DNA of 17,952 nucleotides from RGIG426 sp045640165 (GTDB lineage: Bacteria; Bacillota; Clostridia; Oscillospirales; Acutalibacteraceae), in the NCBI GenBank assembly GCA_045640165.1, contig JAZUEK010000076.1:1-17952 (forward strand), read 5' to 3'. The notes under the pieces were generated by a model, which saw nothing but the letters and a program-made list of their open reading frames with translations, made no database searches and had not been told where the DNA came from. Position 1 is the first letter of the stretch; every line of letters starts with the position of its first letter. Of the stretch, positions 7,117-15,671 are shown one piece after another. Position numbers and translations under genes: made by a program.

Positions 7117-8223
7117 ATGAAAAAAGCAGTATGTCTGCTCGTGAGCATTGCGATGTGCGTGTCTCTTTGCGCTTGTACCGCGACGAAAGATGAGACGTCG
7201 GCGGTGGTGTCGGTGGACAGCGAGGTTTCGGTTGACAAAGGCCCCGGTCGGTACGAGGAAACCTACTACGATTTGTTCGATACCGTGTGCACGTTTATCG
7301 CGTATACCGAGAGCGAGACGCAGTTTAACGATTTGTCGGACAAACTGCATGAATATCTGCGTTCCTACCACAAGCTGTACGACATTTACACCGATTACGA
7401 GGATTTGCACAATCTGCGCGCGCTGAATCTGTCCGCAGGGACCGAGCCGATGATTGTGGACGGAAAAATTCTCGACGTGTTGGAACTCGGCAAAAAAGCG
7501 TATGCGTTGAGCGAGGGCCAAGTGGATATTACATACGGTGCGGTGTTGGCGCTGTGGCATACGATGCAGGAGGTTGCGGACGACGACGGGGTGTACGTTC
7601 TCCCGACGGAAGAGTCTCTTGTTGAAGCCGCAACGCACACGAATATCGACAATTTGGTCATTGACCGCAAAACCAGTACCGCGTTTATCAAAGACGCCAA
7701 GATGCGCGTGAACGTCGGCGCGATCGCTAAAGGCTATGCCTCCCAAAAGGCGTGCGAGTATCTGCGCGCGTTGGGCGTGACTTCCGGTGCGCTTAATATG
7801 GGCGGCAACGTGTGTGTTATCGGCACGCGGCAGGAAGACGGTGAAAAATGGAGCGTCGGTATCGCCGACCCCGACGGCAACGGCTACGTAACCGCGGTGG
7901 AGGTCGAAAACCAATGCGTTGTGACAAGCGGCGACTATGAACGCTATTTCGAGGTGGAGGGCGAGCGCTACTGCCACCTGATTGATCCGCAAACGAACTA
8001 TCCTGCGTGCACGTTCCGCAGCACCACCGTTGTCGGCGACGATGCCGGATTGTGTGATGCGCTTTCGACGGCGCTTTTCCTGCTTCCGCTCGAAAAAGGC
8101 AAGGCGCTTATCGAAAAAACCGCTGGGGTAGAGGCGTTTTGGATTTTGGCGGACGGTTCGACCGCTGAGTCGAGCGGCTTTTCTGACCTTGTGGTAAAAG
8201 AAAACGATGACACCGACGAATGA
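7117..8223 (+). CDS. apbE: FAD:protein FMN transferase, lipoprotein form (ApbE)
   Basis: ApbE uses FAD to attach FMN to Thr/Ser residues of extracytosolic proteins; RnfG and RnfD of the same run are expected targets. I chose the ATG at 7117, after GGAGGAGAAAAAG, over an earlier in-frame ATG at 7042. This gives 368 residues starting MKKAVCLLVSIAM with lipobox LCAC (Cys20), while the longer form would bury the signal peptide and span the palindrome. Family motifs are VNVGAIAKGYASQKA, GGNVCVIG, VVTSGDYERYF, YCHLIDPQTNYPA and DDAGLCDALSTALF, the last supplying Mg-binding residues in relatives. The stop overlaps the next gene. Confidence 0.96.
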   Translation: MKKAVCLLVSIAMCVSLCACTATKDETSAVVSVDSEVSVDKGPGRYEETYYDLFDTVCTFIAYTESETQFNDLSDKLHEYLRSYHKLYDIYTDYEDLHNLRALNLSAGTEPMIVDGKILDVLELGKKAYALSEGQVDITYGAVLALWHTMQEVADDDGVYVLPTEESLVEAATHTNIDNLVIDRKTSTAFIKDAKMRVNVGAIAKGYASQKACEYLRALGVTSGALNMGGNVCVIGTRQEDGEKWSVGIADPDGNGYVTAVEVENQCVVTSGDYERYFEVEGERYCHLIDPQTNYPACTFRSTTVVGDDAGLCDALSTALFLLPLEKGKALIEKTAGVEAFWILADGSTAESSGFSDLVVKENDDTDE

Positions 8224-8605
8224 GACGAAAAAACCGCGCTTTTTGAAGCGCGGAGATCTGTGGCTTGTATCAGCGTTGCTGCTTTTGGCGGCAGCGCTGT
8301 TCGTCTTTCATTTTGCCACGCCGAACACCGACGGCGCGGCGGCGAAAATCACGGTGGATAACAAGACGGTGGCGACGCTCTCGCTATCGCACGACACAAC
8401 GTATATGGTGGAGACGGCGTCGGGCTATAACGTTGTGGTGGTCGAGGATGGGCGCGCGTTTGTGCACGAGGCGGACTGCAAAAATCACATCTGTGTCAAG
8501 AGCCGTGCGGTGTCGCGTGTGGGGGAAACCATTGTTTGCCTGCCGCACAAAATGAAAGTGACCGTGGTGGGCGATACGCCGTCTGCCGTGGATTTTGTGG
8601 TGTAA
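8207..8605 (+). CDS. NusG domain II-containing membrane-anchored protein
   Basis: The 132-residue protein has an N-terminal cytosolic stub, one membrane helix (about residues 18-38), and an outward domain of the NusG_II type. The family hallmark is ADCKNHICVKSRAVSRVG followed by ETIVCLPHKMKVTV, with two or three cysteines. The ATG at 8207 lies inside the end of apbE (17 nt overlap). These proteins are regularly found beside Gx-transporter-like and ApbE genes in Firmicutes. From memory, the EetA protein of the Listeria extracellular electron transfer locus is of this kind, which is worth checking. Biochemical function is not established. Confidence 0.88.
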   Translation: MTPTNETKKPRFLKRGDLWLVSALLLLAAALFVFHFATPNTDGAAAKITVDNKTVATLSLSHDTTYMVETASGYNVVVVEDGRAFVHEADCKNHICVKSRAVSRVGETIVCLPHKMKVTVVGDTPSAVDFVV

Positions 8606-8617
8606 GGGGGCGGCGGA

Positions 8618-9130
8618 ATGAAGAAAAATTTGCCTCTTTACGGGGTGCTGTTGGCGCTCGCGTTCGTGCTGTCCTACGTCGAGGCGCTGATGCCGTTTTC
8701 GCTCGGTATTCCCGGCGTGAAGCTGGGGCTTGCCAACCTCGTCACCCTGGTCGCTTTGTACTTGCTTCCGGCGCCCGGTGCGGCGGCGATTGCGCTTTGC
8801 CGCATTTTGCTCGCCGGCTTCACGTTCGGCAGTATGAGTTCGATGTTGTACGCGCTTTGCGGCGGCGTTTTGAGCTTTCTCGTGATGTGGTTGTGTAAGC
8901 GACTGCCGGTGTTTTCGCCGGTGGGCGTGAGCGTTGCCGGTGGTGTGGCGCACAATATCGGACAACTCGCGTGCGCAGTCGTTGTGATGCAAACGGTGGG
9001 GCTTTCGTGGTATCTGCCGGTGCTGTTGCTCTCCGGCACAGCCGCCGGCGTGGTCATCGGCGTTCTCGGCGGACTGGTCGTGCGGCGGCTTGACAGCGGA
9101 ACGGCAAAGTTTTATAATGAGCGCAAATAA
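8618..9130 (+). CDS. Gx transporter / heptaprenyl diphosphate synthase component I family membrane protein
   Basis: The 170-residue, very hydrophobic protein has about five membrane helices and the family segments LGIPGVKLGLANLVTLVALY, ALCRILLAGFTFGSMSSMLY and AGGVAHNIGQL. The family has been named both heptaprenyl diphosphate synthase component I and Gx transporter; its overall look resembles ECF-type S components, so a small-molecule transport role is possible. ATG at 8618 follows AAGGGGG, 12 nt after the previous stop. It closes the rnf-apbE run. EetB of the Listeria electron transfer locus is, as I recall, in the same family. Confidence 0.87.
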   Translation: MKKNLPLYGVLLALAFVLSYVEALMPFSLGIPGVKLGLANLVTLVALYLLPAPGAAAIALCRILLAGFTFGSMSSMLYALCGGVLSFLVMWLCKRLPVFSPVGVSVAGGVAHNIGQLACAVVVMQTVGLSWYLPVLLLSGTAAGVVIGVLGGLVVRRLDSGTAKFYNERK

Positions 9131-9228
9131 AAAAGCGATTTTTCGCGACAACGTAACTTTTTTCGTCGCCGCGGAGTGTTATTGACAGAAAACCAACGCG
9201 AAAAACGTCTGAATAAGGAGAGATAGAC
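9131..9228 (+). other. Intergenic region between the rnf-linked run and the 518-residue orphan gene
   Basis: This stretch holds a perfect -35 hexamer TTGACA (9182-9187) but no convincing -10 at the right distance. The AAGGAGAG ribosome site for the gene at 9229 is at 9215-9222. Short imperfect inverted repeats (GCGA-TTTT-TCGC, and GCGAC with GTCGC around a T6 run) are present, but none is a clean terminator. Whether the rnf transcript ends here is not clear from sequence. Confidence 0.4.
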
Positions 9229-10785
9229 ATGGCTTTTGGACCGAACGGGTATAACGGAAAGCAGGTAAAGGACTTGACGCCTTTGGAACTGGTGGGTATG
9301 CTGGCGGAAGGCATTAAGGATTTTAATGCGGAAGAACGAAACGCCGCTGTCAACCAGCTGAAAGAGTATAACCTGTATCACGATTTAGGCGTGACGTTAT
9401 CGGACGGAAAACGCCTCGAAAAAGGTTACGTAAACGTGGGGAATGACGTCTATCTTCGCGGCGAAACCAAGCCGGCGACCCCGGACGAAATTACCCGATA
9501 CGTTGCCGGCGTAAAACCGCCGAAAAAACCTTCGGGATTTTTCTCGGGTCTTCGCGAATGGTGGCATAACCACGTGAGCAAACTGGACGATTTTACGAAA
9601 TACGAGCAAAAGGCAAAGGAGTACGAAATTACCAAGTACTACGCCTGCAAGCAGGCAGGCCTTGCCATTGAAAAATCCGATACGGTAAAACAATACGAAA
9701 AAGAACTTGCCGCCGACAAACTTATCAACGAGCGCTTTGAGGCGTTGAAAGAACGCGCCGGGATTGTGTACCGCGCCGGGATTACAGACAAGGATAAGAG
9801 ACTTTTCAATCCGCTGGATCTTCCCGAGGCCAAGCAGGTGTTAAAAGATGCGTTGCTGTCCAACGTTCTTTTGGACGAATTTGTGGAACGGAATTCCACG
9901 CAGGAATATTTGCAGGGATGCTGGGGAGAGAAGTTCAGCATTTTCGGCGAAAACGGGCGAACGCTTCCCGAAATTTCCGCGAGGACCAAGAGCGAGTTCG
10001 TCAGCCTCGGTCGCGGACTGGAAAAACACCTCGGAAATGCGTTTTCGCAGCTTTCGCAGAAATGTGTCGAAGAAGAGGAAAAACATACGAAGACGGTGGA
10101 TGCCGCAGCCATTAAAATCCGTAAGACCTGCGAAAGCGGCGGCTTATACGATTGCGACCGGTTGGTTAACGTTTTCAAAGCGGCGGCGAAGTCCGATTGG
10201 GAAGTGGGCAAAAGCCTTGTCGCGACAATCCCGAACTTGTCGATGATACAGCTTGATGATTTGCAGACGAAAATGTTAATGAGCGGCGATAGGGTGCAGA
10301 CGGACACCATAAACAAGCACGCGCGGTCGTTTATCACCGATGCGGATATGCATATTCCCCAAGGGCTTTCGTTTATGAAAGTGTGCAAGGGGTATTTGCC
10401 GGAGCCGATTCAAGAAAAAATCGCGGCGAAATACGCAGAGGCGCAAGAGCCGTATAAAGAACTGATGAACATACTGCAGAATAAAAAGCCAACGGAAGAC
10501 GAGATTAAGGAATTGTACGAGAAATGGAAGAGCGAAAAATTTGAACAAGAGTATTGGAGAGAGAAAAAGCCCAGTTTGTTGACGGCAGAAGAGCGTTTGG
10601 AACTTGGCAAAGAAAAGGCGGAGAGAGTCGGAGGAACGGTCAACAAATCCCTTGACTTGAGCGAAGAAAATCCCAACGACAACACGGTTGTTGTTGACGT
10701 TAAAACCAAAGACGGCAACAACGTCATTGATTTGGAAGAAGATTTTGAGCCGACCAACCCCGAGCTGAACGTCCCCAGTACGTAA
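9229..10785 (+). CDS. Uncharacterised 518-residue cytosolic-looking protein
   Basis: I do not recognise this family. The protein starts MAFGPNGYNGKQVKDLTPLE, has no signal peptide and no membrane helix, and is rich in Lys/Glu. An N-terminal part (about 1-95) ends in a proline-rich linker (VKPPKKPSGFF, near residues 100-106) and an aromatic patch LREWWHNHVSKLDDF. A long, mostly helical middle follows (about 120-450) with likely coiled-coil stretches such as VEEEEKHTKTVDAAAIKIRK. The end is an acidic, probably disordered tail (DLEEDFEPTNPELNVPST). Codon use includes TTA, ATA and AGA, which are scarce in the neighbours. It is monocistronic and has its own ribosome site and a strong terminator. 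Real coding is supported by the full-length open frame, ribosome site and terminator placement. Confidence 0.85.
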   Translation: MAFGPNGYNGKQVKDLTPLELVGMLAEGIKDFNAEERNAAVNQLKEYNLYHDLGVTLSDGKRLEKGYVNVGNDVYLRGETKPATPDEITRYVAGVKPPKKPSGFFSGLREWWHNHVSKLDDFTKYEQKAKEYEITKYYACKQAGLAIEKSDTVKQYEKELAADKLINERFEALKERAGIVYRAGITDKDKRLFNPLDLPEAKQVLKDALLSNVLLDEFVERNSTQEYLQGCWGEKFSIFGENGRTLPEISARTKSEFVSLGRGLEKHLGNAFSQLSQKCVEEEEKHTKTVDAAAIKIRKTCESGGLYDCDRLVNVFKAAAKSDWEVGKSLVATIPNLSMIQLDDLQTKMLMSGDRVQTDTINKHARSFITDADMHIPQGLSFMKVCKGYLPEPIQEKIAAKYAEAQEPYKELMNILQNKKPTEDEIKELYEKWKSEKFEQEYWREKKPSLLTAEERLELGKEKAERVGGTVNKSLDLSEENPNDNTVVVDVKTKDGNNVIDLEEDFEPTNPELNVPST

Positions 10786-10795
10786 ATAAAAAGAG

Positions 10796-10838
10796 AAAAA
10801 CCCCGTGAGCGAATGAATGAATTGCTCACGGGGTTTTT
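10796..10838. terminator. Bidirectional intrinsic terminator
   Basis: A5 + CCCCGTGAGC (10801-10810), a 13 nt loop, GCTCACGGGG (10824-10833) + T5 form a perfect 15 bp inverted repeat. The A and T flanks make it work on both strands, between the convergent 518-residue gene and the pyridoxal kinase gene. Confidence 0.93.
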
Positions 10839-10848
10839 GTGTTGTATC

Positions 10849-11673
10849 TTACAGCATATCGATGAGTTCTTTGAGCACCGGCTCGAACTTGACGCCGTAC
10901 CAATGGTTCTCGTCACCTTGGGTGTATTCGATGCAGCGCAGGGTGTAGTCCGCGGCGGTTTTGGCGGCGTTATACAGCGACTGGTCGTTTTCGAGTGCGC
11001 CCACGAATGCGGAGGCGTAGACGTCGCCGGTGCCGTGGCAACCGTTGGCGATTTTGCGGTGTTTGTAATAGCGCAAATCCGCGCCGTCAAAGGTGACAAC
11101 GCCGGTCGCGCCCTCTTCGTAGCCGACGCCGGTCAGCACCACGTTTTTGCTGCACAGCGCGTAAAGCGCTTTGCACAAATCGAGGATGTAGGCTTCGTCG
11201 TAGGTTTCTTTATATTCGAAATCGGTGAGGAAGCAGGCTTCCGTGATGTTCGGGAGCAGGACGTCCGCTTTGGCGCAGAGGGTTTTCATCGCTTGTACGT
11301 ACGCGTCGTCAAACGCCGGATACAGTTTGCCGTTGTCCGCCATGGCCGGGTCCACAATGAGTTTTCCGCCGGCTTTTAAGCGGCTGTCGGCGATGGCTTT
11401 CACGTAGTCGATTTGCTCCGTGCTGCCGAGGTAGCCGGTGTAAATGGAGTCGAAGGTCAGGTTTTCTTTTTCCCAGTGGGCGAGGATGGCCGGCATATCT
11501 TCCGTAAGGTCGCGGAAGGTATATCCGGAAAATCCGGCGGTGTGGGTAGAAAGCACAGCGGACGGAATGACCGCGGTTTCCAGTCCGCAGGCGGAGAGGA
11601 TGGGCAGCGCGACGGTCAACGAGCATTGGCCGACACACGACACGTCTTGAATGGTTAAGACACGTTTGTACAT
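10849..11673 (-). CDS. pdxY: Pyridoxal/pyridoxamine kinase (PdxY/PdxK-like)
   Basis: This cytosolic ribokinase-fold kinase phosphorylates vitamin B6 vitamers to make or salvage pyridoxal phosphate. The start is taken at 11673 (MYKRVLTIQDVSCVGQ), giving 274 residues. An ATG 9 nt upstream abuts the AAGGAG ribosome site with no spacing and is unlikely to be used. Family features are the N-terminal QDVSCVGQCS substrate region, STHTAGF near residue 44, VDPAMADNGKLY near 108, and the anion-hole/catalytic motif NGCHGTGDVYASAF with Asp at about 217. It follows apgM directly: the apgM stop TAA is part of TAAGGAG, so translation is probably coupled. Exact vitamer preference cannot be told from sequence. 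Confidence 0.92.
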   Translation of the reverse strand: MYKRVLTIQDVSCVGQCSLTVALPILSACGLETAVIPSAVLSTHTAGFSGYTFRDLTEDMPAILAHWEKENLTFDSIYTGYLGSTEQIDYVKAIADSRLKAGGKLIVDPAMADNGKLYPAFDDAYVQAMKTLCAKADVLLPNITEACFLTDFEYKETYDEAYILDLCKALYALCSKNVVLTGVGYEEGATGVVTFDGADLRYYKHRKIANGCHGTGDVYASAFVGALENDQSLYNAAKTAADYTLRCIEYTQGDENHWYGVKFEPVLKELIDML

Positions 11674-11686
11674 TTTCGACATCTCC

Positions 11687-12898
11687 TTAGTTTTCAAGCA
11701 TTTTGGAAAGCATATCCGAGGCACGGGGCAGGAAACGTCCGGTGTCTTTGGCGGTTTGTTCGGTGAAGCGGTCGGCACCGCTCACCTCGGTGTTGCTGCG
11801 ATACAGCAGATACGGCACGCAATCCGCTACGTGGGTGCGGATGGAGAGCGGCGTCGGGTGGTCGGGGCAGATGAGAAGCATGAACTCCTCGCCGCTTTCA
11901 CGCAGGAACGCGAGCAAGGGCGTAAGGATTTTTTCGTCGATGAGTTCAATCGAGCGCGGTTTGTTTTGAATCTCGCCGCGGTGGCCGCATTCGTCCGGCG
12001 CTTCGACGTGGATATACACGTAGTCACAGCCGGTTTGGAGCGCGTCGATAGCGGCGGCGGCTTTGCCCTCGAAGTTCGTGTCGATATAGCCGGTTGCACC
12101 CTCGACGTTGTAGACTTTCATTCCGGCGAGTTTGCCGATGCCTTTGAGCAGGTCAACGGCAGAAATCATCGCGGCGTTAAGACCGTATTTCTCTTTGAAA
12201 TTCTCGAGCGCCGGGCGAGAACCTTGACCCCAGAACCACGCGGAGGTTGCAGGGGACAACCCCTTTGCGCGGCGCGCCACGTTGACGGGGTGGTTTTCAA
12301 GCACCGCCACGCTTTTTCCCATCATCTCTTTGAGCTTCGCCGCGGCAGGGTCGTTCGGGAGATAATCCCCGACGACGCGGTTACTGATGTCGTGAGGCGG
12401 TGTGATTTTACCGAGTTCGGTTTTGCCGCCGTGCCAAATCAGGCAGTGGCGGTACGCCGTTCCGGTATAAAAATCGAATTCGCCGCCGCCGAATGCGGCT
12501 TGGAGCGCTTTCACGAGTTCGTCTGCCTCAGCGGTAGAAATGTCGCCGCCGCAGTAGTCCACCATCCGTTTCTCGGCGTAGACCGGCTCGTCGGACAGCG
12601 TGACAAGATTGCAGCGAAGCGCGACGTCATCGTCCGCCATCTCGACGCCGATGTTGGCGGCTTCGAGGGGAGAACGACCGGTGTAGCAACCGGCAGGGTC
12701 GTAGCCGACCACCGAAAGGTTGGCGACGTCGCTTCCGGCAGGCATGCCGTCCGGAACGGTTTTCATAAGGCCCAATTCGGACACCTTTGCAAGCGCGTCC
12801 ATCGTCGGTTTGTTCGCGGCTTCCATCGGGGTTTGGTTATTCAATTCGGGTACGGGGTAATCCGCCATACCGTCGCATAAAAGCACAGCGTATTTCAC
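11687..12898 (-). CDS. apgM: Cofactor-independent phosphoglycerate mutase, archaeal type (ApgM family)
   Basis: The 403-residue alkaline-phosphatase-superfamily enzyme would interconvert 3- and 2-phosphoglycerate in glycolysis. The start is the GTG at 12898 (KYAVLLCDGMADYPVPEL), 8 nt after AAAGGA; the ATG three codons upstream overlaps that ribosome site. Visible motifs are CDGMAD with metal-binding Asp9, the likely nucleophile Ser62 in ANLSVVGYDP, TGRSPLEAANIGV, HVEAPDECGHRG, and CPDHPTPLSIRTH near the end. Members of this family are known or proposed to act instead as homoserine kinases in some bacteria, so that alternative stays open. It is first in a two-gene minus-strand unit with the B6 kinase. 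Confidence 0.92.
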   Translation of the reverse strand: MKYAVLLCDGMADYPVPELNNQTPMEAANKPTMDALAKVSELGLMKTVPDGMPAGSDVANLSVVGYDPAGCYTGRSPLEAANIGVEMADDDVALRCNLVTLSDEPVYAEKRMVDYCGGDISTAEADELVKALQAAFGGGEFDFYTGTAYRHCLIWHGGKTELGKITPPHDISNRVVGDYLPNDPAAAKLKEMMGKSVAVLENHPVNVARRAKGLSPATSAWFWGQGSRPALENFKEKYGLNAAMISAVDLLKGIGKLAGMKVYNVEGATGYIDTNFEGKAAAAIDALQTGCDYVYIHVEAPDECGHRGEIQNKPRSIELIDEKILTPLLAFLRESGEEFMLLICPDHPTPLSIRTHVADCVPYLLYRSNTEVSGADRFTEQTAKDTGRFLPRASDMLSKMLEN

Positions 12899-12929
12899 GA
12901 AAATCATCCTTTCTGTTCATTCGTCCGCT

Positions 12930-12958
12930 ATTATAACACCGTTTTTCGCAAAAGAAAA
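12930..12958 (-). promoter_or_regulatory. Predicted promoter of the apgM-pdxY unit
   Basis: On the minus strand there is an extended -10 TGTTATAAT with TATAAT at 12930-12935. The -35 region 17 bp upstream (12953-12958, TTTTCT) is poor. The extended -10 may compensate. It lies back to back with the valS promoter. Confidence 0.6.
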
Positions 12959-12979
12959 GAGAAAAATGAAAATTTTTGG

Positions 12980-13008
12980 TTGCTTTTTTTCGAAAAATGG
13001 GCTATAAT
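12980..13008 (+). promoter_or_regulatory. Predicted promoter of valS
   Basis: TTGCTT (12980-12985), a 17 bp spacer and a perfect TATAAT (13003-13008). Transcription would start about 13015, leaving a leader of only some 33 nt. This rules out a valS start upstream of 13015 and leaves no space for a T-box riboswitch. Confidence 0.75.
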
Positions 13009-13047
13009 TCAACATATATGCGAAAAAGCAAGGAGGCTCGACCGAAA

Positions 13048-15660
13048 ATGGAGCGAGAATTGGCAAAAACCTATGATCCCCGTGAGGTGGAAAACCGCAT
13101 TTACGACTTTTGGGAGTCGAACGGCTATTTCCATGCCGAGGTGAATAAAGACAAAAAACCGTACACGATTGTGATGCCGCCCCCGAACATCACGGGGCAA
13201 CTGCACATGGGCCATGCCCTCGACAACACGTTGCAGGATATTCTTATCCGCTGGCGCCGGATGCAGGGCTATGAAGCGCTGTGGATGCCCGGCACCGACC
13301 ACGCGTCCACCGCCACCGAGGCGAAAATCGTGGAGTCTATGAAAAAAGAGGGACTCACGAAAGACGATCTCGGCCGCGACAAGTTCCTTGAGCGTGCGTG
13401 GAAATGGCGCGAGCAATACGGTAGCCGCATTGTGTCGCAGCTTCGCAAAATGGGCTCGTCCTGCGACTGGGAGCGCGAGCGCTTCACGATGGACGAGGGC
13501 TGCTCGAAAGCGGTGCGCGAGGTGTTCGTGCGCCTGTATGAAGAGGGCAAAATCTATCGCGGCGAGCGCATCATCAACTGGTGTCCGCACTGCCTGACGT
13601 CGATTTCGGACGCTGAGGTGGAGTTTGAGGAGAAAGACGCGTTCTTCTATCATCTGCGCTATCCGATGGCGGATGGCGACGGCTATTTGGAGCTCGCCAC
13701 CACCCGTCCGGAAACCCTGCTCGGCGATACCGCCGTGGCGGTGCACCCGGACGACGAGCGCTATAAAGCGATTGTCGGCAAAAACGTGATTTTCCCGATT
13801 GTCAACAAAGAAATTCCGATCATCGCCGACGAATACGTCGAGATGGACTTCGGTACCGGCGTTGTGAAAATCACTCCGGCGCACGACCCGAATGACTTTG
13901 AGGTGGGCCTGCGCCACGACCTCGAAGTTATCACCGTTACCACCGAAGACGGCTTTATGAACGAACTTGCCGGCAAGTACGAGGGCATGAGCATTCTCGA
14001 TTGCCGCAAGGCGATTATGGAAGACCTCGAAGCCGGCGGCTACGTGGTGAAAATCGAGCCGATGAAACATAACGTCGGCCAGTGCTACCGTTGCCACACC
14101 ACCGTCGAGCCGCGCGTGTCGCTGCAATGGTTCGTCAAGATGGACGAACTGGCGAAACCGGCGATTGAAGCGGTGAAATCCGGCCAGACCAAGTTTGTGC
14201 CGGAACGTTTTGAGAAGGTGTATTTCCACTGGCTCGAAAACATCCGCGACTGGTGCATTTCCCGTCAACTGTGGTGGGGTCACCGTATTCCGGCGTGGTA
14301 CTGCCCGGAGTGCGGCAAAACCATCGTGACGCGCGAAGACCCGACCGTCTGCCCGTATTGCGGTTGCGACCACTTGCACCAAGACGAGGATACGCTCGAT
14401 ACGTGGTTCTCGTCCGCGTTGTGGCCGTTCTCGACCATGGGTTGGCCGGACAAAACGCCCGAATATGACTATTTCTATCCCACCCACACGATGGTGACCG
14501 GTTACGACATCATCTTCTTCTGGGTGGTGCGTATGATGTTCTCCGGCCTTGCCTACACCGGCAAAGCGCCGTTCAACACCGTGTTTATCCACGGTCTTGT
14601 CCGCGACTCCAAGGGCCGCAAGATGTCCAAGTCCCTCGGCAACGGTATCGATCCGCTCGAGATTATCGAGGAATACGGCGCGGATGCGCTGCGCTTTATG
14701 CTCGCGACCGGCAACAGCCCCGGAAACGATATGCGCTTTATGCAGGAGAAAGTGGAATCTTCCCGTAACTTTGCGAACAAGATTTGGAACGCCGCGCGCT
14801 TCATTCGTATGAATCTCGGCGACGAGACGGAACTGTCGTTGCCCGATACGCTGACGCTCGAAGATAAGTGGATTTTGTCGAAACTCAACACGCTGACGCA
14901 AGCGGTGACCGACAACCTCGAAAAATTCGAACTCGGTATGGCGGTGCAAAAACTGTACGACTTCATTTGGGATGATTTCTGCGACTGGTATATCGAATTG
15001 TGCAAAAACCGCTTGCAGGGCGAGGACAAAGAGAACGTCTGCCGCGTGCTGGTGTACGTCATGACGAATATGCTCAAACTCCTGCATCCGTTTATGCCGT
15101 TTATCACCGAGGAAATCTGGCAGTCGTTGCCGCACGTGGGCGATACGCTGATGCGTTCCGATTGGCCGACGTATGATGAGGCTCTTGCCTTCACGGCGGA
15201 GGAGAAAGAGATGGAGCGCCTGATGGAAGCTATCCGCGCCATCCGCAACCGCCGCGCCGAGATGAACGTGCCGCCGTCCAAGAAAACGGAACTGTTTATC
15301 GAGACCGCGTTCGCCGATACGTTTAAGACCGGCGCCGCGTTTATGAACCGTTTGGCGTTCGCCACCGAAGTGAACGTGGGCGAGAGCTTTGACGTGGCCG
15401 GCGCTGTCAGCATCGTTACGCCGGCCGCGACCATCAAGATTGCGCCCGCGGAACTGGTGGACAACGAACAGGAGAAAACACGCCTGCAAAAAGAGATGGA
15501 AAACGTTAAGAAACAGTTGGACGGCGTGAACGCCCGTCTGTCGAACCCTGCGTTTACCGACAAAGCTCCCGAAGCCGTTGTGAACGGCGCGCGTGAGCAA
15601 GCCGCACGGTTGCAGGAAAAACTCGCCCTGCTCGAACAGAGCATGGCCGCCATCGGCTAA
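13048..15660 (+). CDS. valS: Valyl-tRNA synthetase
   Basis: This class I synthetase charges tRNA-Val in the cytosol. I choose the ATG at 13048, after AAGGAGG (13030-13036), giving 870 residues; the open frame extends further upstream but through the promoter. Motifs: the HIGH-type signature PPPNITGQLHMGH at residues 44-56, GTDHASTATEAKIVE, editing-domain TTRPETLLGDTAVAVHPDD, a four-cysteine zinc site (CPECGKTIVTREDPTVCPYC), GRKMSKSLGNG with KMSKS at about 525-529, and the C-terminal coiled-coil arm (EKTRLQKEMENVKKQLDGVN). DHAST in place of the common DHAGI is, as far as I recall, normal for many clostridial ValRS. A hairpin and tRNA-Leu follow directly and may be cotranscribed. Confidence 0.98.
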   Translation: MERELAKTYDPREVENRIYDFWESNGYFHAEVNKDKKPYTIVMPPPNITGQLHMGHALDNTLQDILIRWRRMQGYEALWMPGTDHASTATEAKIVESMKKEGLTKDDLGRDKFLERAWKWREQYGSRIVSQLRKMGSSCDWERERFTMDEGCSKAVREVFVRLYEEGKIYRGERIINWCPHCLTSISDAEVEFEEKDAFFYHLRYPMADGDGYLELATTRPETLLGDTAVAVHPDDERYKAIVGKNVIFPIVNKEIPIIADEYVEMDFGTGVVKITPAHDPNDFEVGLRHDLEVITVTTEDGFMNELAGKYEGMSILDCRKAIMEDLEAGGYVVKIEPMKHNVGQCYRCHTTVEPRVSLQWFVKMDELAKPAIEAVKSGQTKFVPERFEKVYFHWLENIRDWCISRQLWWGHRIPAWYCPECGKTIVTREDPTVCPYCGCDHLHQDEDTLDTWFSSALWPFSTMGWPDKTPEYDYFYPTHTMVTGYDIIFFWVVRMMFSGLAYTGKAPFNTVFIHGLVRDSKGRKMSKSLGNGIDPLEIIEEYGADALRFMLATGNSPGNDMRFMQEKVESSRNFANKIWNAARFIRMNLGDETELSLPDTLTLEDKWILSKLNTLTQAVTDNLEKFELGMAVQKLYDFIWDDFCDWYIELCKNRLQGEDKENVCRVLVYVMTNMLKLLHPFMPFITEEIWQSLPHVGDTLMRSDWPTYDEALAFTAEEKEMERLMEAIRAIRNRRAEMNVPPSKKTELFIETAFADTFKTGAAFMNRLAFATEVNVGESFDVAGAVSIVTPAATIKIAPAELVDNEQEKTRLQKEMENVKKQLDGVNARLSNPAFTDKAPEAVVNGAREQAARLQEKLALLEQSMAAIG

Positions 15661-15671
15661 ACCCGATTTCG

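Noticed and set aside
9131..9170. Possible terminator after the Gx-type transporter gene
   Set aside because: Only 4-5 bp stems are found and the T-run lies in the loop, not after the stem.
11651..12880. Plus-strand open frame of about 409 codons opposite apgM
   Set aside because: Shadow of apgM; no recognisable protein and no ribosome site, while the minus strand has complete phosphoglycerate mutase motifs.
12898..13048. T-box riboswitch before valS
   Set aside because: A clear promoter sits 40 bp before the start codon and no T-box sequence is seen.
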